A stretch of DNA of 64,000 bases from JAJPKK01 sp963844635 (GCA_963844635.1 CAWJPD010000011.1:62001-126000), one strand, 5' to 3'; numbered from the stretch's first letter, positions 20,684 through 29,487 are shown. The notes: generated by a model not told the origin, from the sequence alone. Made by a program: numbers and translations.

Positions 20684-20800
20684 CGCCCTCCCCCCCCTCC
20701 CCCTCACCCGATCGGGCCTTCGGCCCTCCCACCCTCTCCCCCTCCCGCCCGGATGTAGAAGTCAATCTCAGAGCCTTGGCGGGAGGGGGAGAGGGAAGAG
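20684..20800. repeat. CCCTCTCCCCCTCCC-type inverted repeat (family F)
   Basis: CCCTCTCCCCCTCCCGC near 20735 pairs with GCGGGAGGGGGAGAGGG near 20780 across a ~25-base loop, preceded by a CTCACCCGATCGGGCC/TTCGGCCC stretch. This style of GC-rich palindrome is common between genes in Bradyrhizobium-like genomes. Only one copy is seen in this window. Confidence 0.6.
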
Positions 20801-21202
20801 GAAGTGCACGCCGTTGCGGGCGCTTCCGAGGGTGAGGGGTGGGCATGCGCTGACTCATAGACCTCTGAAAGGAGGTACTGGAAACGGTGCTGCGGTACCC
20901 GTCTCTCGGAACATAATCGACAGCCCGGCCAAGATTTCTCATCGCGTCCGGAAAGGCGAATCAGACGATCACGGCAGATCAGCGCTTGTGTTCGCCGTCA
21001 AGGAATTCTTCACCCGGGTGCACCCGAGTGCCTTGAATGGTCTAACCGCATTATCGAACTTGTGAAACTGCCGTGGCTGAGGCATAGTCCGTCGATCGTC
21101 GTCGGGGCATGGGAAGGGGGAGACGGACACGCAATCTTCCTGGTCAGGCAGAGCGGTCGCTGTCGCGGCGAGGCCGCCTTTTGCCGCATGTGACCGGCGA
21201 AC
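20801..21202. other. non-coding stretch upstream of lptC
   Basis: About 400 bases without a supported gene, tRNA or terminator. The promoter of the lpt-rpoN operon may lie here, but no consensus could be fixed by eye. Confidence 0.35.
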
Positions 21203-21317
21203 GTGCCGTGCTATCCTCTGAACTTAGGTCTGGATCCATCGCTGGGGGGTGGTTGCCTGAGCCTCGCATCCGCAACTTTTGATTCTCCGTTACGGGAAGG
21301 TCGCCGGATCGGCCGGC

Positions 21318-22023
21318 ATGACGGCCAGCGCCTGTTCAGGGCGGCGGCGCGGCATAGCCGGTTGGTCAAATTCCTGCGGCGTGCGATCCCGGCGGCCATC
21401 GGCTGCGTCGGCGTGTTCCTCGTCGTCGCCATGTTCTTCAATCCGTTTCGCCTGGTGGCGGCGTTCCCGATCGACCCCGGCAAGCTGTCGCTGTCGGGAA
21501 CCAAGATCGTCATGGAACTGCCGCGCGTCACCGGGTTCACGCGCGAACTCGCGGCCCTATGAGCTGAACGCCCGCGCTGCCGCCCAGGACATCACCAAGC
21601 CGGAGCTGCTCGAACTCAAGGACATCGATGCGCGCGTCGACCTGAAGGACGGGGAGCACGTCAACATCAAGTCCGTGAACGGTCTCTATGACACTAAGGC
21701 GGAACTGCTCAAACTCTAACGATCATATCCTGTTGACGACAACTTCCGGATATGAAGGCAGGCTCTCGGAAGCAACCGTCGAGATCGCCACCAGTCATGT
21801 CGTGTCCGAACAGCCGGTCGAGGTGAAGCTGATCAACGGGCTGCTGAACGCCAATCGTCTTGAGATCCTTGAAAGCGGGGACGTCATTCGCTTCGAGGGG
21901 GGTGTCGAGTTGCTCCTCAACCAGCAGCAGCCCGCGTCATCCGACGTAACGTCGTCTATTCCGAGCAAGGTGGTGGCCGCGTCCCCGTCTGCGCCCTCAT
22001 CGCGAAGGCTGCCCGCCCCATGA
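21318..22023 (+). CDS. lptC: LPS export protein LptC, two or three frameshifts
   Basis: Bitopic inner-membrane protein that passes LPS from LptB2FG to LptA. Stitched sequence: RAAARHSRLVKFLRRAIPAAIGCVGVFLVVAMFFNPFRLV (single transmembrane helix), LSLSGTKIVMELPRVTGFTRD, SRPYELNARAAAQDITKPELLELKDIDARVDLKDGEHVNIKS, then YEGRLSEATVEIATSHVVSEQPVEVKLINGLLNANRLEIL. Slips are an extra A at 21546-21547 and an extra T at 21717. The start is unsure: ATG 21318 needs another slip to reach the membrane helix, or a GTG at 21203 is used. Its stop overlaps the lptA start as ATGA. Confidence 0.85.
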
Positions 22024-22715
22024 GGATGCCGCTCGCGTTATGCCGCGCCGGAATCGCCGCCATGTTTTTGGCTGCGGTTTCTATTTTGCCACTTTATGCC
22101 CAGAACGCGCCCAGCGGCCCCCCGAACGCGTTGCAGGGATTCTCGCAAAATCGCGACAAGCCGCTTAAGATCAGCTCCGCCTCGCTCGAAGTGCGCGACA
22201 AGGAAAAAATGGCGACTTTCTCCGGAGATGTGCACCTCGTCCAGGGCGACACCACGTTGCGAACCAAGACCCTGGTCGTGTTTTACGATGATGAGGCGCC
22301 GGCCCAGGGAAAACCGCCGCCTCCGGCAAATGCCGGGACGGCATCGACACCGTCCAATCAGCAGATTAAGCGCGTCGAAGCGAAGGGCGGTGTCATCGTT
22401 GTGCAGAAGGACCAGACCGCCACCGGGGAGAATGGCATTTTCGACATGCGCGCCAACACCGTGACGCTGCTCGGTAACGTCGTCATCTCGCAGGGCCAGA
22501 ACGTCGTGAAAGGCGATCGGTTGACTGTCGACATGACGAGCGGCGTCTCGCGGGTGGAGTGCGGCAAGAATCCGGGGACGTGCCGGGTCCAGGCTTTGCT
22601 TCAGCCAGGCAGCATGAAGCAGCAGGAAAACAAGCCGGAAGGTCGCGGTGGCGAGGCTCTTCCCGGTCGCGATGTTGCACGGCAACGTATACAACAGCCA
22701 TCGGGTCTATACTGA
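22020..22715 (+). CDS. lptA: LPS transport periplasmic protein LptA
   Basis: Forms the periplasmic LPS bridge. MRMPLALCRAGIAAMFLAAVSILPLYAQ is a signal peptide; then the OstA-like beta-jellyroll: KISSASLEVRDKEKMATFSGDVHLVQGDTTLRTKTLVVFY, IKRVEAKGGVIVVQKDQTATGENGIFDMRANTVTLLGNVVISQGQNVVKGDRLTVDMTSG. A proline-rich insert (APAQGKPPPPANAGTAS) sits mid-domain. The end of the frame (VARQRIQQPSGLY) may be shifted. Its ATG overlaps the lptC stop (ATGA), and lptB follows: the standard lptC-lptA-lptB-rpoN operon. Confidence 0.93.
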   Translation: MRMPLALCRAGIAAMFLAAVSILPLYAQNAPSGPPNALQGFSQNRDKPLKISSASLEVRDKEKMATFSGDVHLVQGDTTLRTKTLVVFYDDEAPAQGKPPPPANAGTASTPSNQQIKRVEAKGGVIVVQKDQTATGENGIFDMRANTVTLLGNVVISQGQNVVKGDRLTVDMTSGVSRVECGKNPGTCRVQALLQPGSMKQQENKPEGRGGEALPGRDVARQRIQQPSGLY

Positions 22716-22783
22716 AACGGTGCGGGGGCACGATCGAAGGCCGCGGACACGCGGTTCGGAGTGATTATCCGCTTGAGGCCCGT

Positions 22784-23683
22784 GTGGTCGACTTGCTCGG
22801 TCTCGTCAAACGCTGGAGCGTGCGGCAAGGCAAGGAGCGCTCGCGGCTGGGCGCCCCCGTGAAGGCGCAGCCAGCACCCAAGCGCGCACCATCCGCTTCT
22901 GCAGGCGGACCACGCCAAGGCAGCGGTAGCCGGCACGCGTCGGAGACGCGGCAGACGCCGCGCGATTACCTCGCCGTGCACGGCGTTGAAAAGAGCTTTG
23001 CCGGCCGCAAGGTCGTGCGCGGCGTCAGCCTTTACGTCCGGCGTGGCGAGGCGGTCGGATTGCTAGGCCCTAACGGTGCCGGCAAGACCACCGTGTTTTA
23101 CATGATCACCGGACTGATCCGGGCCGATCGCGGGCGCATCCATCTCGACGGTTATGACGTCACCAGCCTGCCGATGTACCAGCGCGCGCGCCTCGGTGTC
23201 GGCTATCTGCCGCAAGAGGCCTCGATCTTCCGCGGCCTCAATGTCGAGGAGAATATCCGCGCCGTGCTGGAAATGATCGAACCCTCGCGGCGGCGCCGGG
23301 AGGCCGAACTCGACAGTCTGCTCGACGAATTCAACATCACGCGGTTGCGCAAGACACCGACCATTGCGCTGTCGGGAGGCGAGCGGCGCCGGGTCGAGAT
23401 CGCCCGAGCGCTCGCGACGCGGCCCAACTACATGCTGCTCGATGAACCTTTCGCCGGCATCGATCCGATCGCGGTCGGCGATATTCAGGCACTCGTCCGC
23501 CATTTGACGGAGCGCGGGATCGGCGTGCTGATCACCGACCATAACGTGCGAGAGACGCTTGGCCTCACCGATCGCGCCTATATCATCTATTCAGGTGAGG
23601 TGCTGATGGAGGGCGACCCCGACGAGATCGTCAGCAATCCCGATGTTCGCCGGCTTTACCTCGGCGAGGAGTTTCGGATGTGA
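22784..23683 (+). CDS. lptB: LPS export ABC transporter ATP-binding protein LptB
   Basis: ATPase subunit powering LPS extraction. Walker A GLLGPNGAGKTTVFYMITGL, Q-loop YLPQEASIFRGL, signature LSGGERRRVEIARALA, Walker B YMLLDEPFAGIDPIA, H-loop TDHNVRETL: complete, and ending YLGEEFRM. The frame is open far upstream; GTG 22784 (MVDLLGLVKRW, with TTGAGG before it) is chosen and gives a basic, low-complexity N-terminal extension of ~60 aa before the ABC domain, as rhizobial LptB often has. rpoN follows after a 118-base gap. Confidence 0.93.
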   Translation: MVDLLGLVKRWSVRQGKERSRLGAPVKAQPAPKRAPSASAGGPRQGSGSRHASETRQTPRDYLAVHGVEKSFAGRKVVRGVSLYVRRGEAVGLLGPNGAGKTTVFYMITGLIRADRGRIHLDGYDVTSLPMYQRARLGVGYLPQEASIFRGLNVEENIRAVLEMIEPSRRRREAELDSLLDEFNITRLRKTPTIALSGGERRRVEIARALATRPNYMLLDEPFAGIDPIAVGDIQALVRHLTERGIGVLITDHNVRETLGLTDRAYIIYSGEVLMEGDPDEIVSNPDVRRLYLGEEFRM

Positions 23684-23801
23684 GACGTCGAAAGACGGCC
23701 GGCCCCTAGTCTCGCCAACAACGGAAGGGGGTATACACCGAGCCCGAACAACGGTAAGCAGGAGCTTCGACAAGCAAAAACTGGACCACTTGGCGACGGT
23801 T

Positions 23802-25346
23802 ATGGCCCTTTCTCAAAAGCTCCTACTTCGCCAAAGCCAGACCCTCGTGATGACGCCGCAGCTGCTGCAGGCGATCAAGCTGCTGCAGCTGTCCCATCTC
23901 GATCTTGCCAGCTATGTCGAGGGGGAACTGGAACGCAATCCGTTGCTCGAGCGGCCGGCCGAAACGGATTCCGGCCCCGACATCGACGAGGTGGGGGAAG
24001 GGGGGGCCGCGGAGCGCCCGGCATCGGAGGGCGACTGGATTGAGGACCATCTCGCAGCGGGCCGGCTTTCGCTCGAAGAGCGGGTCGACCCCGACCTGAA
24101 CAATGTCTTTCCGGACGATGCGCCCGCAGCGCCGGCGCGCGCCGCAGACCCCGACATGTCGGACTATTCGCAATGGGCATCGGTCGGTTCCGGTGGCCGC
24201 AGCGAGGGCGAATACAATCTGGAGGCGTTCGTTTCAGCAGAAACGACGCTCGCAGGGTACTTGGCCGAACAGGTATCGCTGACCTTCGGCGAGGCTGCCG
24301 ACCGGATGATCGCGCAGTACCTTATCGATCTCGTCGATGAAGCGGGTTATTTGGCCGGCGAGGTCGATGAGATCGCGGAAAAGCTTGGCGCACCGCCCTT
24401 ACGCGTTGCGCAGATCCTTGCCCGGTTGCAGACCTTCGACCCGCCAGGCGTCTGCGCGCGAAACCTCACCGAGTGCCTCGCGATTCAGCTGCGGGCGCAG
24501 GATCGGCTCGACCCTGCGATGGAGGCTCTGCTCGCACATCTCGAACTCGTCGCACGCCGCGATTTTGGCGCCCTGCGAAAGGTTTGCGGCGTCGACGAGG
24601 ACGATATTGTGGAGATGATCGCCGAAATCAGGCGACTCAACCCCAAGCCGGGCTTGGCGTTCGGATCGGCGATCGTACAGCCGATCGTGCCGGACGTGTT
24701 CGTGCGCCAAAGCGCCGACGGAGGGTGGCTCGTCGAGCTCAACCCCGACACGTTGCCGAAGGTGCTCGTCAACCAGTCCTATTACGCCAAGGTGGTCAAG
24801 ACGGCGACCAAGGACAAGGAGAAGTCCTATCTCGCAGACCGCTTTCAGAACGCGACCTGGCTGATGCGCGCACTTGACCAGCGCGCCAAGACGATTCTTA
24901 AGGTCGCGAGCGAGATTGCGCGCCAACAGGACGCCTTTCTCATCCATGGCGTCGAGCACTTGCGACCGCTCAACCTGAAAATTGTTGCCGAAGCGATCGG
25001 GATGCACGAGTCCACCGTCTCCCGGGTCACCGCAAACAAATACATGGCGACGCGACGCGGCACGTACGAGATGAAGTTCTTCTTCACTTCGGCGATTGCT
25101 TCCGCGGTCGGGGGGCAAGCGCATTCGGCCGAAGCAGTGCGTCACCGCATCAAACAGATGGTCGACGCGGAGACCCACGAGGCGATCCTCTCCGATGATG
25201 CTATCGTGATCGAATTGCGCCATGCCGGCATCGACATTGCGCGACGCACGGTCGCCAAATATCGGGAAGCCATGCGGATTCCGTCTTCGGTCCAGCGTCG
25301 CCGCGAGAAGCGCAACGGCTCGGGCTCGCCCGATTATGCGAGCTGA
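23802..25346 (+). CDS. rpoN: RNA polymerase sigma-54 factor RpoN
   Basis: 514 residues. Region I: MALSQKLLLRQSQTLVMTPQLLQAIKLLQLSHLDLASYVEGELERNPLLE (Gln/Leu-rich activator-interacting segment); acidic linker to ~residue 130; core-binding region from LAGYLAEQVSLTFGEAADRMIAQYLID; helix-turn-helix HESTVSRVTANKYMATRRGTYEMKFFF; RpoN box ARRTVAKYREAMRIPSS at the end. ATG 23802 is chosen because it begins region I exactly; the frame is open further upstream. Last gene of the lpt operon. The hpf and ptsN genes that commonly follow rpoN are not present here. Confidence 0.97.
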   Translation: MALSQKLLLRQSQTLVMTPQLLQAIKLLQLSHLDLASYVEGELERNPLLERPAETDSGPDIDEVGEGGAAERPASEGDWIEDHLAAGRLSLEERVDPDLNNVFPDDAPAAPARAADPDMSDYSQWASVGSGGRSEGEYNLEAFVSAETTLAGYLAEQVSLTFGEAADRMIAQYLIDLVDEAGYLAGEVDEIAEKLGAPPLRVAQILARLQTFDPPGVCARNLTECLAIQLRAQDRLDPAMEALLAHLELVARRDFGALRKVCGVDEDDIVEMIAEIRRLNPKPGLAFGSAIVQPIVPDVFVRQSADGGWLVELNPDTLPKVLVNQSYYAKVVKTATKDKEKSYLADRFQNATWLMRALDQRAKTILKVASEIARQQDAFLIHGVEHLRPLNLKIVAEAIGMHESTVSRVTANKYMATRRGTYEMKFFFTSAIASAVGGQAHSAEAVRHRIKQMVDAETHEAILSDDAIVIELRHAGIDIARRTVAKYREAMRIPSSVQRRREKRNGSGSPDYAS

Positions 25347-25371
25347 TAAATCAATCAACGGTTGCTTTGAT

Positions 25372-25422
25372 TTCGCACGTGATCTTTCCCCGACCAGCCC
25401 GCACCCTTTCGGGATCATGCGC
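25372..25422 (+). repeat. solo module C, degenerate
   Basis: GCACGTGATCTTTCCCCGAC...CTTTCGGGATCATGCGCC, a decayed module C after rpoN with no module A beside it. Confidence 0.55.
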
Positions 25423-25681
25423 CAAGTGAGGACGTGGCGGCGGACCGGCATGCCGCCGTCATCAGCGCGACGTTGCGCGCGCGCTCCAATCAGCAAAGCG
25501 GGCTGATACGACAGGCTTGCAGATCAAGTCCAAAGCTGCGCCTTCTATCGGCGGCGCCCAAAGCAACACTGCCCGCCGCGAGCCGCAGACGCTCAAACGT
25601 CGAAGTTGGCAGGCGATACCGAAAAAGTCCGGCGCGGGTGCCGCGTCGGACGCTCATCGTTATTTCGAGGAGGCCACGCCG

Positions 25682-25924
25682 ATGTCCGATGAAGACTTGA
25701 AAGCGGAGCTTGAACGTCTCCGTAATGAAAACGCCGCTCTCAAGAAAGGGGCATCCTCCACTCTTCGGATGAAGATCAGCGAGAAGGGTGCGGTCTCGAT
25801 TTACGGGTTGGGTCGCTTTCCCGTCACGCTCTACAAAGAACAATGGGCGAAGTTGCTGGACGGGGCAGACGATATCCGCGCCTTCATCAAAGCCAATGAC
25901 ACCCAGCTGAAGGCGAAAGATTAG
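25682..25924 (+). CDS. conserved small protein with N-terminal coiled coil
   Basis: 80 residues: MSDEDLKAELERLRNENAALKKGASSTLRMKISEKGAVSIYGLGRFPVTLYKEQWAKLLDGADDIRAFIKANDTQLKAKD. Residues 3-22 form a short leucine-heptad coiled coil; the rest contains the SEKGAVSIYGLGRFPVTLYKEQW block of a small uncharacterised alphaproteobacterial family. Start ATG 25682 follows GAGGAGG. Function unknown; a dimeric cytoplasmic protein is the most I can infer. Confidence 0.75.
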   Translation: MSDEDLKAELERLRNENAALKKGASSTLRMKISEKGAVSIYGLGRFPVTLYKEQWAKLLDGADDIRAFIKANDTQLKAKD

Positions 25925-26050
25925 GGAGTGCCGTAGCTCTCGCCGGCCGCGGGCCGCCTTTCTTCGTGCACACGAGCGAACGGAGCCGGACCTCGGAGCT
26001 GGATGCAACGAATTCTTACAGCACGCGTTATAGCGAACACGTGATCTAGG

Positions 26051-26149
26051 CACATCATCCCAAAGTGGCAGATTTCTGCGGACAGGGTAATGCGCCGGTT
26101 CACAGCCACCGAGCAGGAAACGTTTCAAATTGAACGAATTCCGCTCTCG
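26051..26149 (-). repeat. A/C mosaic repeat, minus orientation, degenerate
   Basis: Decayed module C (CATCATCCCAAAGTGGCAGA...) followed by module A (AATTGAACGAATTCCGCTCT), just upstream of a small membrane-protein gene. Confidence 0.55.
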
Positions 26150-26177
26150 TGGGAGTCCGTCGTGCGTGGAGCGTTAA

Positions 26178-26447
26178 ATGAGTACGGCCGCGCTACATCG
26201 AATTATTGCGATGATGCTCGTGGGGCCCATTGCGGCAACCAACCTCGCCTTGGCAGCGTGGCGGTTCGGCTTTCTTGATGCACACACTGTAGCGCTGATC
26301 GCTTTTGTCGGCGCCGGAGTTGGCGGTATGGCCGTCATTGGCGTTCTCATGCTTGCTCGGCAAAAGGCCTTCATTGCCCGATCGAGGCAATTGGCGCTAG
26401 AGCGGGATGCGTTCAGCTTGAATCGCCTCCCGCTCGATTATCATTGA
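26178..26447 (+). CDS. small two-helix membrane protein whose C-terminus is encoded by a repeat
   Basis: 89 residues, MSTAALHRIIAMMLVGPIAATNLALAAWRFGFLDAHTVALIAFVGAGVGGMAVIGVLMLARQKAFIARSRQL..., with two hydrophobic helices (~8-30 and ~36-60). The last ~14 codons, ERDAFSLNRLPLDYH, are repeat module A read in frame, so the native C-terminus was extended or replaced. A GGAG lies before ATG 26178. Unknown function; not recognised as a family. It may be a decaying gene fragment. Confidence 0.5.
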   Translation: MSTAALHRIIAMMLVGPIAATNLALAAWRFGFLDAHTVALIAFVGAGVGGMAVIGVLMLARQKAFIARSRQLALERDAFSLNRLPLDYH

Positions 26448-26498
26448 TTTTGCGCATGATCTTGTCCGAAAAGTCTGCAACTTTACGGGATCATGCGC
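26398..26498 (+). repeat. A/C mosaic repeat, plus orientation
   Basis: TAGAGCGGGATGCGTTCAGC opens module A; module C ends at TCATGCGC 26498. A near-consensus copy, overlapping the 3' end of the small membrane-protein gene. Confidence 0.85.
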
Positions 26499-26514
26499 TG
26501 AGTGGACCGTCCAG

Positions 26515-26542
26515 CCAGGCCTTTTGCGAAAACGCCGCCTGG
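26515..26542. other. hairpin beside the IS630 left end
   Basis: CCAGGC (26515-26520) pairs with GCCTGG (26537-26542) and encloses a second small stem TTTT-GCG-AAAA. CAGGCCTTTT follows. Could be a terminator or a remnant of another repeat; no U-run directly follows. Confidence 0.35.
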
Positions 26543-26556
26543 TCAGGCCTTTTAAT

Positions 26557-26832
26557 CTAGTACCTCTGCACAGAGGATATGACGGGTTGGAGCTTTGGGA
26601 GAAGTTCTGGATCGACGCGAAGGTGGATGCTTCGCGCCTTGCCGGGGATACGCGTGATAAGGCCCTGGCGTTCGAGAGTTAGCACCATCTGGTGGACGGT
26701 GGGCGGGGTGACGGTGAAGAACCGTTGGATATCGGCTTCGGCGGGCGATCGGCCGATGACGAGGGTATAAGCGTGAATGAAGGCCAGATACTGGCCTTGC
26801 TTGTCGGTGAAGCGAGGGGGCGCGGAATCCAC
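26557..26832 (-). CDS. LexA-type winged-helix protein carried by the IS630 element
   Basis: 91 residues: MDSAPPRFTDKQGQYLAFIHAYTLVIGRSPAEADIQRFFTVTPPTVHQMVLTLERQGLITRIPGKARSIHLRVDPELLP. This is the LexA DNA-binding fold (T-x-K-Q-x-x-x-L-x-F-I ... G-x-x-P-x-x-x-x-I ... P-x-x-V-H-x-x-x-x-x-L-E-x-x-G-L-I-x-R), without the LexA protease domain. It reads away from the transposase; the ~50-base gap holds both promoters. Its last codons lie in the left inverted repeat, and its TAG stop is the TAG of the CTAG target. Likely a regulator of transposition (inference). Confidence 0.75.
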   Translation of the reverse strand: MDSAPPRFTDKQGQYLAFIHAYTLVIGRSPAEADIQRFFTVTPPTVHQMVLTLERQGLITRIPGKARSIHLRVDPELLPKLQPVISSVQRY

Positions 26833-28020
26833 GCCACATAGATTGATTTAACTGGGCCTCGAATCACAAGGAGGCCCTGATGAATATCCGCTATCGCGTT
26901 GATCTGACCGGCGAGGAGCGTGAGGACCTTAAGCGGATGCTGGGCGCCGGCACATGTTCGGCTCGGAAATTGAAGCGGGCGCAAATCCTTCTGGCGGCCG
27001 ATGCCGGCGCCAGCGATGAGGTGATCGAACGTACGATCGTGGTGGGTGGATCGACGGTTTATCGCACCAAGCGCCGATTTGTGGAGTGTGGCCTTGAAGC
27101 CGCCTTGAGCGAGGAGCCGCGATGTGGCGCCGAGCGCAAACTCACCGGCAGGGACGAAGCGCTCTTGGTCGCAACGGCCTGCTCGAAGCCGCCGGCCGGG
27201 CGCAGTCGTTGGACGCTGGAACTTCTGGCTGGCGAGATGGTCAAGCTGACGGCCCACAAGGGGCTTTCCCGCGAGACGGTTCGACGCCGCCTTGCGGAAA
27301 ACGATCTCAAGCCCTGGCGCAAGGACATGTGGTGCATTCCCACGGTTGATGCCGAATATGTGGCGCGGATGGAGGATGTGCTGGACCTCTACAACGAGGA
27401 AGCGGATCCCCAGCGTCCGGTCGTCTGTTTTGACGAAAGTCCAACTCAGCTCATCGGCGAAGTGCGCGAGCCAATCCCGGCCAAGCCGGGACAATTGGAG
27501 CGCTTCGACTGCGAATACCGGCGCAATGGCACGGCCAATCTCTTCGTCTTCCTCGACGCCCATAAATCCTGGCGCAAGGTGAAGGTCACAGACCGACGCG
27601 CGGCAGAGGACTTCGCAAACTGCATGCGCGATCTGGTCGACGTGCACTTTCCCAAGGCCGACAAAATCCGGGTCGTGCTGGACAATTTGTCGACCCACTC
27701 TGCGAGCGCGCTCTACCAAACCTTTCCAGCGCCGGAAGCGCGGCGTATCCTACGCCGCCTCGAATTCCATCCCACCCCCAGGCACGCAAGCTGGCTCAAC
27801 ATGGTCGAAATCGAAATCGGCGTCCTTCGCAGCCAGTGCCTCGACCGTCGCATCGACAATCGTGAATTGCTTGCCTTCGAGATCGCCGCGTGGGAGCGCC
27901 AAAGAAACAAAAGCGGTGCACGAATAAATTGGATGTTCACGCCAGAAAAAGCGCGCGCCAAAATGGCCCGCGCCTACCCAGCCCCACTCAACGAGTCATA
28001 ACCCCTGTGCAGAGGTACTA
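26558..28020 (+). mobile_element. IS630-family insertion sequence with a divergent passenger gene
   Basis: Ends carry inverted repeats GTACCTCTGCACAGAGG (left) and CCCCTGTGCAGAGGTAC (right), inside CTAG on both sides, which fits the known IS630 preference for inserting into TA of CTAG with TA duplication. The element is about 1.46 kb. It holds a DDE transposase (26880-28001, +) and a divergently read small winged-helix gene (26557-26832, -) instead of transposase alone. Both genes are intact and the inverted repeats differ at only one or two positions, so the insertion looks fairly recent. Confidence 0.85.
26880..28001 (+). CDS. IS630-family DDE transposase
   Basis: 373 residues, intact. N-terminal helix-turn-helix/winged part (ERTIVVGGSTVYRTKRRFVECGLEAALSE, then GLSRETVRRRLAENDLKPWRKDMW) and a C-terminal DDE domain: VVCFDESPTQ (first Asp), IRVVLDNLSTHSASALY (second Asp), PRHASWLNMVEIEIGVLRSQCLDRR (Glu in NMVEIEIG). 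The WLNxxE block is typical of IS630. The C-terminus NKSGARINWMFTPEKARAKMARAYP matches the family. ATG 26880 follows AAGGAGGCCCTG. No frameshift, unlike many host genes nearby. Confidence 0.93.
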   Translation: MNIRYRVDLTGEEREDLKRMLGAGTCSARKLKRAQILLAADAGASDEVIERTIVVGGSTVYRTKRRFVECGLEAALSEEPRCGAERKLTGRDEALLVATACSKPPAGRSRWTLELLAGEMVKLTAHKGLSRETVRRRLAENDLKPWRKDMWCIPTVDAEYVARMEDVLDLYNEEADPQRPVVCFDESPTQLIGEVREPIPAKPGQLERFDCEYRRNGTANLFVFLDAHKSWRKVKVTDRRAAEDFANCMRDLVDVHFPKADKIRVVLDNLSTHSASALYQTFPAPEARRILRRLEFHPTPRHASWLNMVEIEIGVLRSQCLDRRIDNRELLAFEIAAWERQRNKSGARINWMFTPEKARAKMARAYPAPLNES

Positions 28021-28151
28021 GTGGGTGGGTATGGGAAGTGTAATGTCACCCAGCTACCACTTAGGAAACACCACAGGCGCATCGGAAGGGAGTTTACTTA
28101 AGATGGGAAAGCGGTCGGTGGCGACGTTCGCTCGAACGGCGCGCAAAATCC

Positions 28152-29324
28152 TCAAACATTGCTCTGCTCCGCTCCATTGACCCAAGTCGCCAGAACATCG
28201 AGCTCCGCCGTCAGGGCGACCATGTCGGCGCGGGCACCGGGGATGAGGACACCGCGCTCACCCGCAAGGCCAAGGAATTCTGCCGGCGTGCGCGAAGCGG
28301 CACGAAGTGCGTCCCCAAGTGGGAGCTTCGCCAGGTTGACAGCATTGCGGACCGCTTCGGCCATGGTGAGATGCGCGCCCGCGAGCGTGCCGTCGTCGGC
28401 ACACAGGCGACCCTGGCGTCGCGCAATGGTGCGTCCCATCAGCTGGAATTCGTCGATGTCGGTGCCGACGGTCGGCATCGCGTCAGTCACGAGCGCGATC
28501 CGGTCGGCTCCCTTGGCGGCAAAGGCGGCGCGCAGTGCGGTCGGGTAGACGTGAATGCCGTCGGCGATGATTCCCGCCGTCAACCGGCGCTCGGCAAGTG
28601 CCGCGCCGACAATGCCGGGCTGGCGGGCGGCAAGCGGCGGCATCGCATTGAAGAGGTGCGTCACGCCCGAAACACCGTCCGCGATCGCTTGCAGCACGGT
28701 TTCGGCACTGGCTTCGCTGTGGCCGACCGCGATGCGAACGCCGGTTTCCGCCAGCCGCCTGAGAAAGCCGTCGGGGAGCCGCTCGGGCGCCAGCGTGATC
28801 ATTGAAGCGCCGGCGCCGGCAAGGTCGCCGAGCCAGTCGAGGTCGCTCCATGTGGCGGTGGCGATGAGGTCGGCGCGGTGGACGCCCGGTCGTGCTGGGC
28901 TGATGAACGGTCCCTCGAGATGGACGCCGAGCACGCCGTCCATGCCGGCTGCGGCGCGCGCTGCCGCGACCGCGGCCAGTGTCACCTGCCGGGGAGCGGT
29001 GATCAGGGTCGGCAGGCACGCGGTGGTGCCGAATCGGCGATGGGCACGCGCAATCGCCTGCATCGCTTGTGGCGTCGGATCATCATTGAGCAGAATCCCA
29101 CCGCCGCCATTCACTTGCAGGTCGATGAAACCCGGGGCCAGCAACACGTTTGGCGGCAGGCGCCGCCTTGGCCACCCCTCCGGGATGTCGCCATCGCCCG
29201 CTACCGCGGCGATGCAGCCATCCCTGATCAGCACGGCGGCATCGCGTTTCCAGCCGTAGCCGTCAAAAATGCGGTCGGCGACAACGACTTGGCAGAGAGA
29301 CCGGGCAGGATCGTCCGTGGGCAT
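28152..29324 (-). CDS. nagA: N-acetylglucosamine-6-phosphate deacetylase
   Basis: Removes acetate from GlcNAc-6-phosphate in amino-sugar and cell-wall recycling. Amidohydrolase landmarks: LLAPGFIDLQVNGGGGILLND, GVHLEGPFISPARPGVH (metal Glu), VRIAVGHSEAS (metal His), GVTHLFNAMPPL (metal His) and IALVTDAMPTVG (catalytic Asp). 390 aa from ATG 29324 (MPTDDPARSLCQVVVADRIFDGYGWK); the open frame continues upstream but those codons are repeat D, so they are not used. Read divergently from murA-nagK-murQ-nagB-II across 163 bases. Confidence 0.93.
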   Translation of the reverse strand: MPTDDPARSLCQVVVADRIFDGYGWKRDAAVLIRDGCIAAVAGDGDIPEGWPRRRLPPNVLLAPGFIDLQVNGGGGILLNDDPTPQAMQAIARAHRRFGTTACLPTLITAPRQVTLAAVAAARAAAGMDGVLGVHLEGPFISPARPGVHRADLIATATWSDLDWLGDLAGAGASMITLAPERLPDGFLRRLAETGVRIAVGHSEASAETVLQAIADGVSGVTHLFNAMPPLAARQPGIVGAALAERRLTAGIIADGIHVYPTALRAAFAAKGADRIALVTDAMPTVGTDIDEFQLMGRTIARRQGRLCADDGTLAGAHLTMAEAVRNAVNLAKLPLGDALRAASRTPAEFLGLAGERGVLIPGARADMVALTAELDVLATWVNGAEQSNV

Positions 29325-29349
29325 GTAAACTGCGTCCAAATGCGAATTA

Positions 29350-29442
29350 GGGGTACCCGCGAAAGTAACTGAATCGTTCCCTTGGCAGTTCGCCACGCCC
29401 GGCGGCTGATTTCCGCCGCAGTTATTTTCGCCGGTGCCCTTA
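29350..29442. repeat. repeat family D, copy 1
   Basis: Inverted ends CCGCGAAAGTAACTGAATC and GCAGTTATTTTCGCCGG around an inner GCAGTTCGCC...GGCGGCTG stem. Lies between the divergent nagA and murA genes, where their promoters should be. Confidence 0.75.
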
Positions 29443-29487
29443 GATGTTCACGCCGGTTCCTATGTAACGAAAACCGGCGGTGAAGGG

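Noticed and set aside
20684..20800. Possible terminator or G-quadruplex control site
   Set aside because: The G-run palindrome is better read as a common intergenic repeat; no T-run and no gene ends right beside it.
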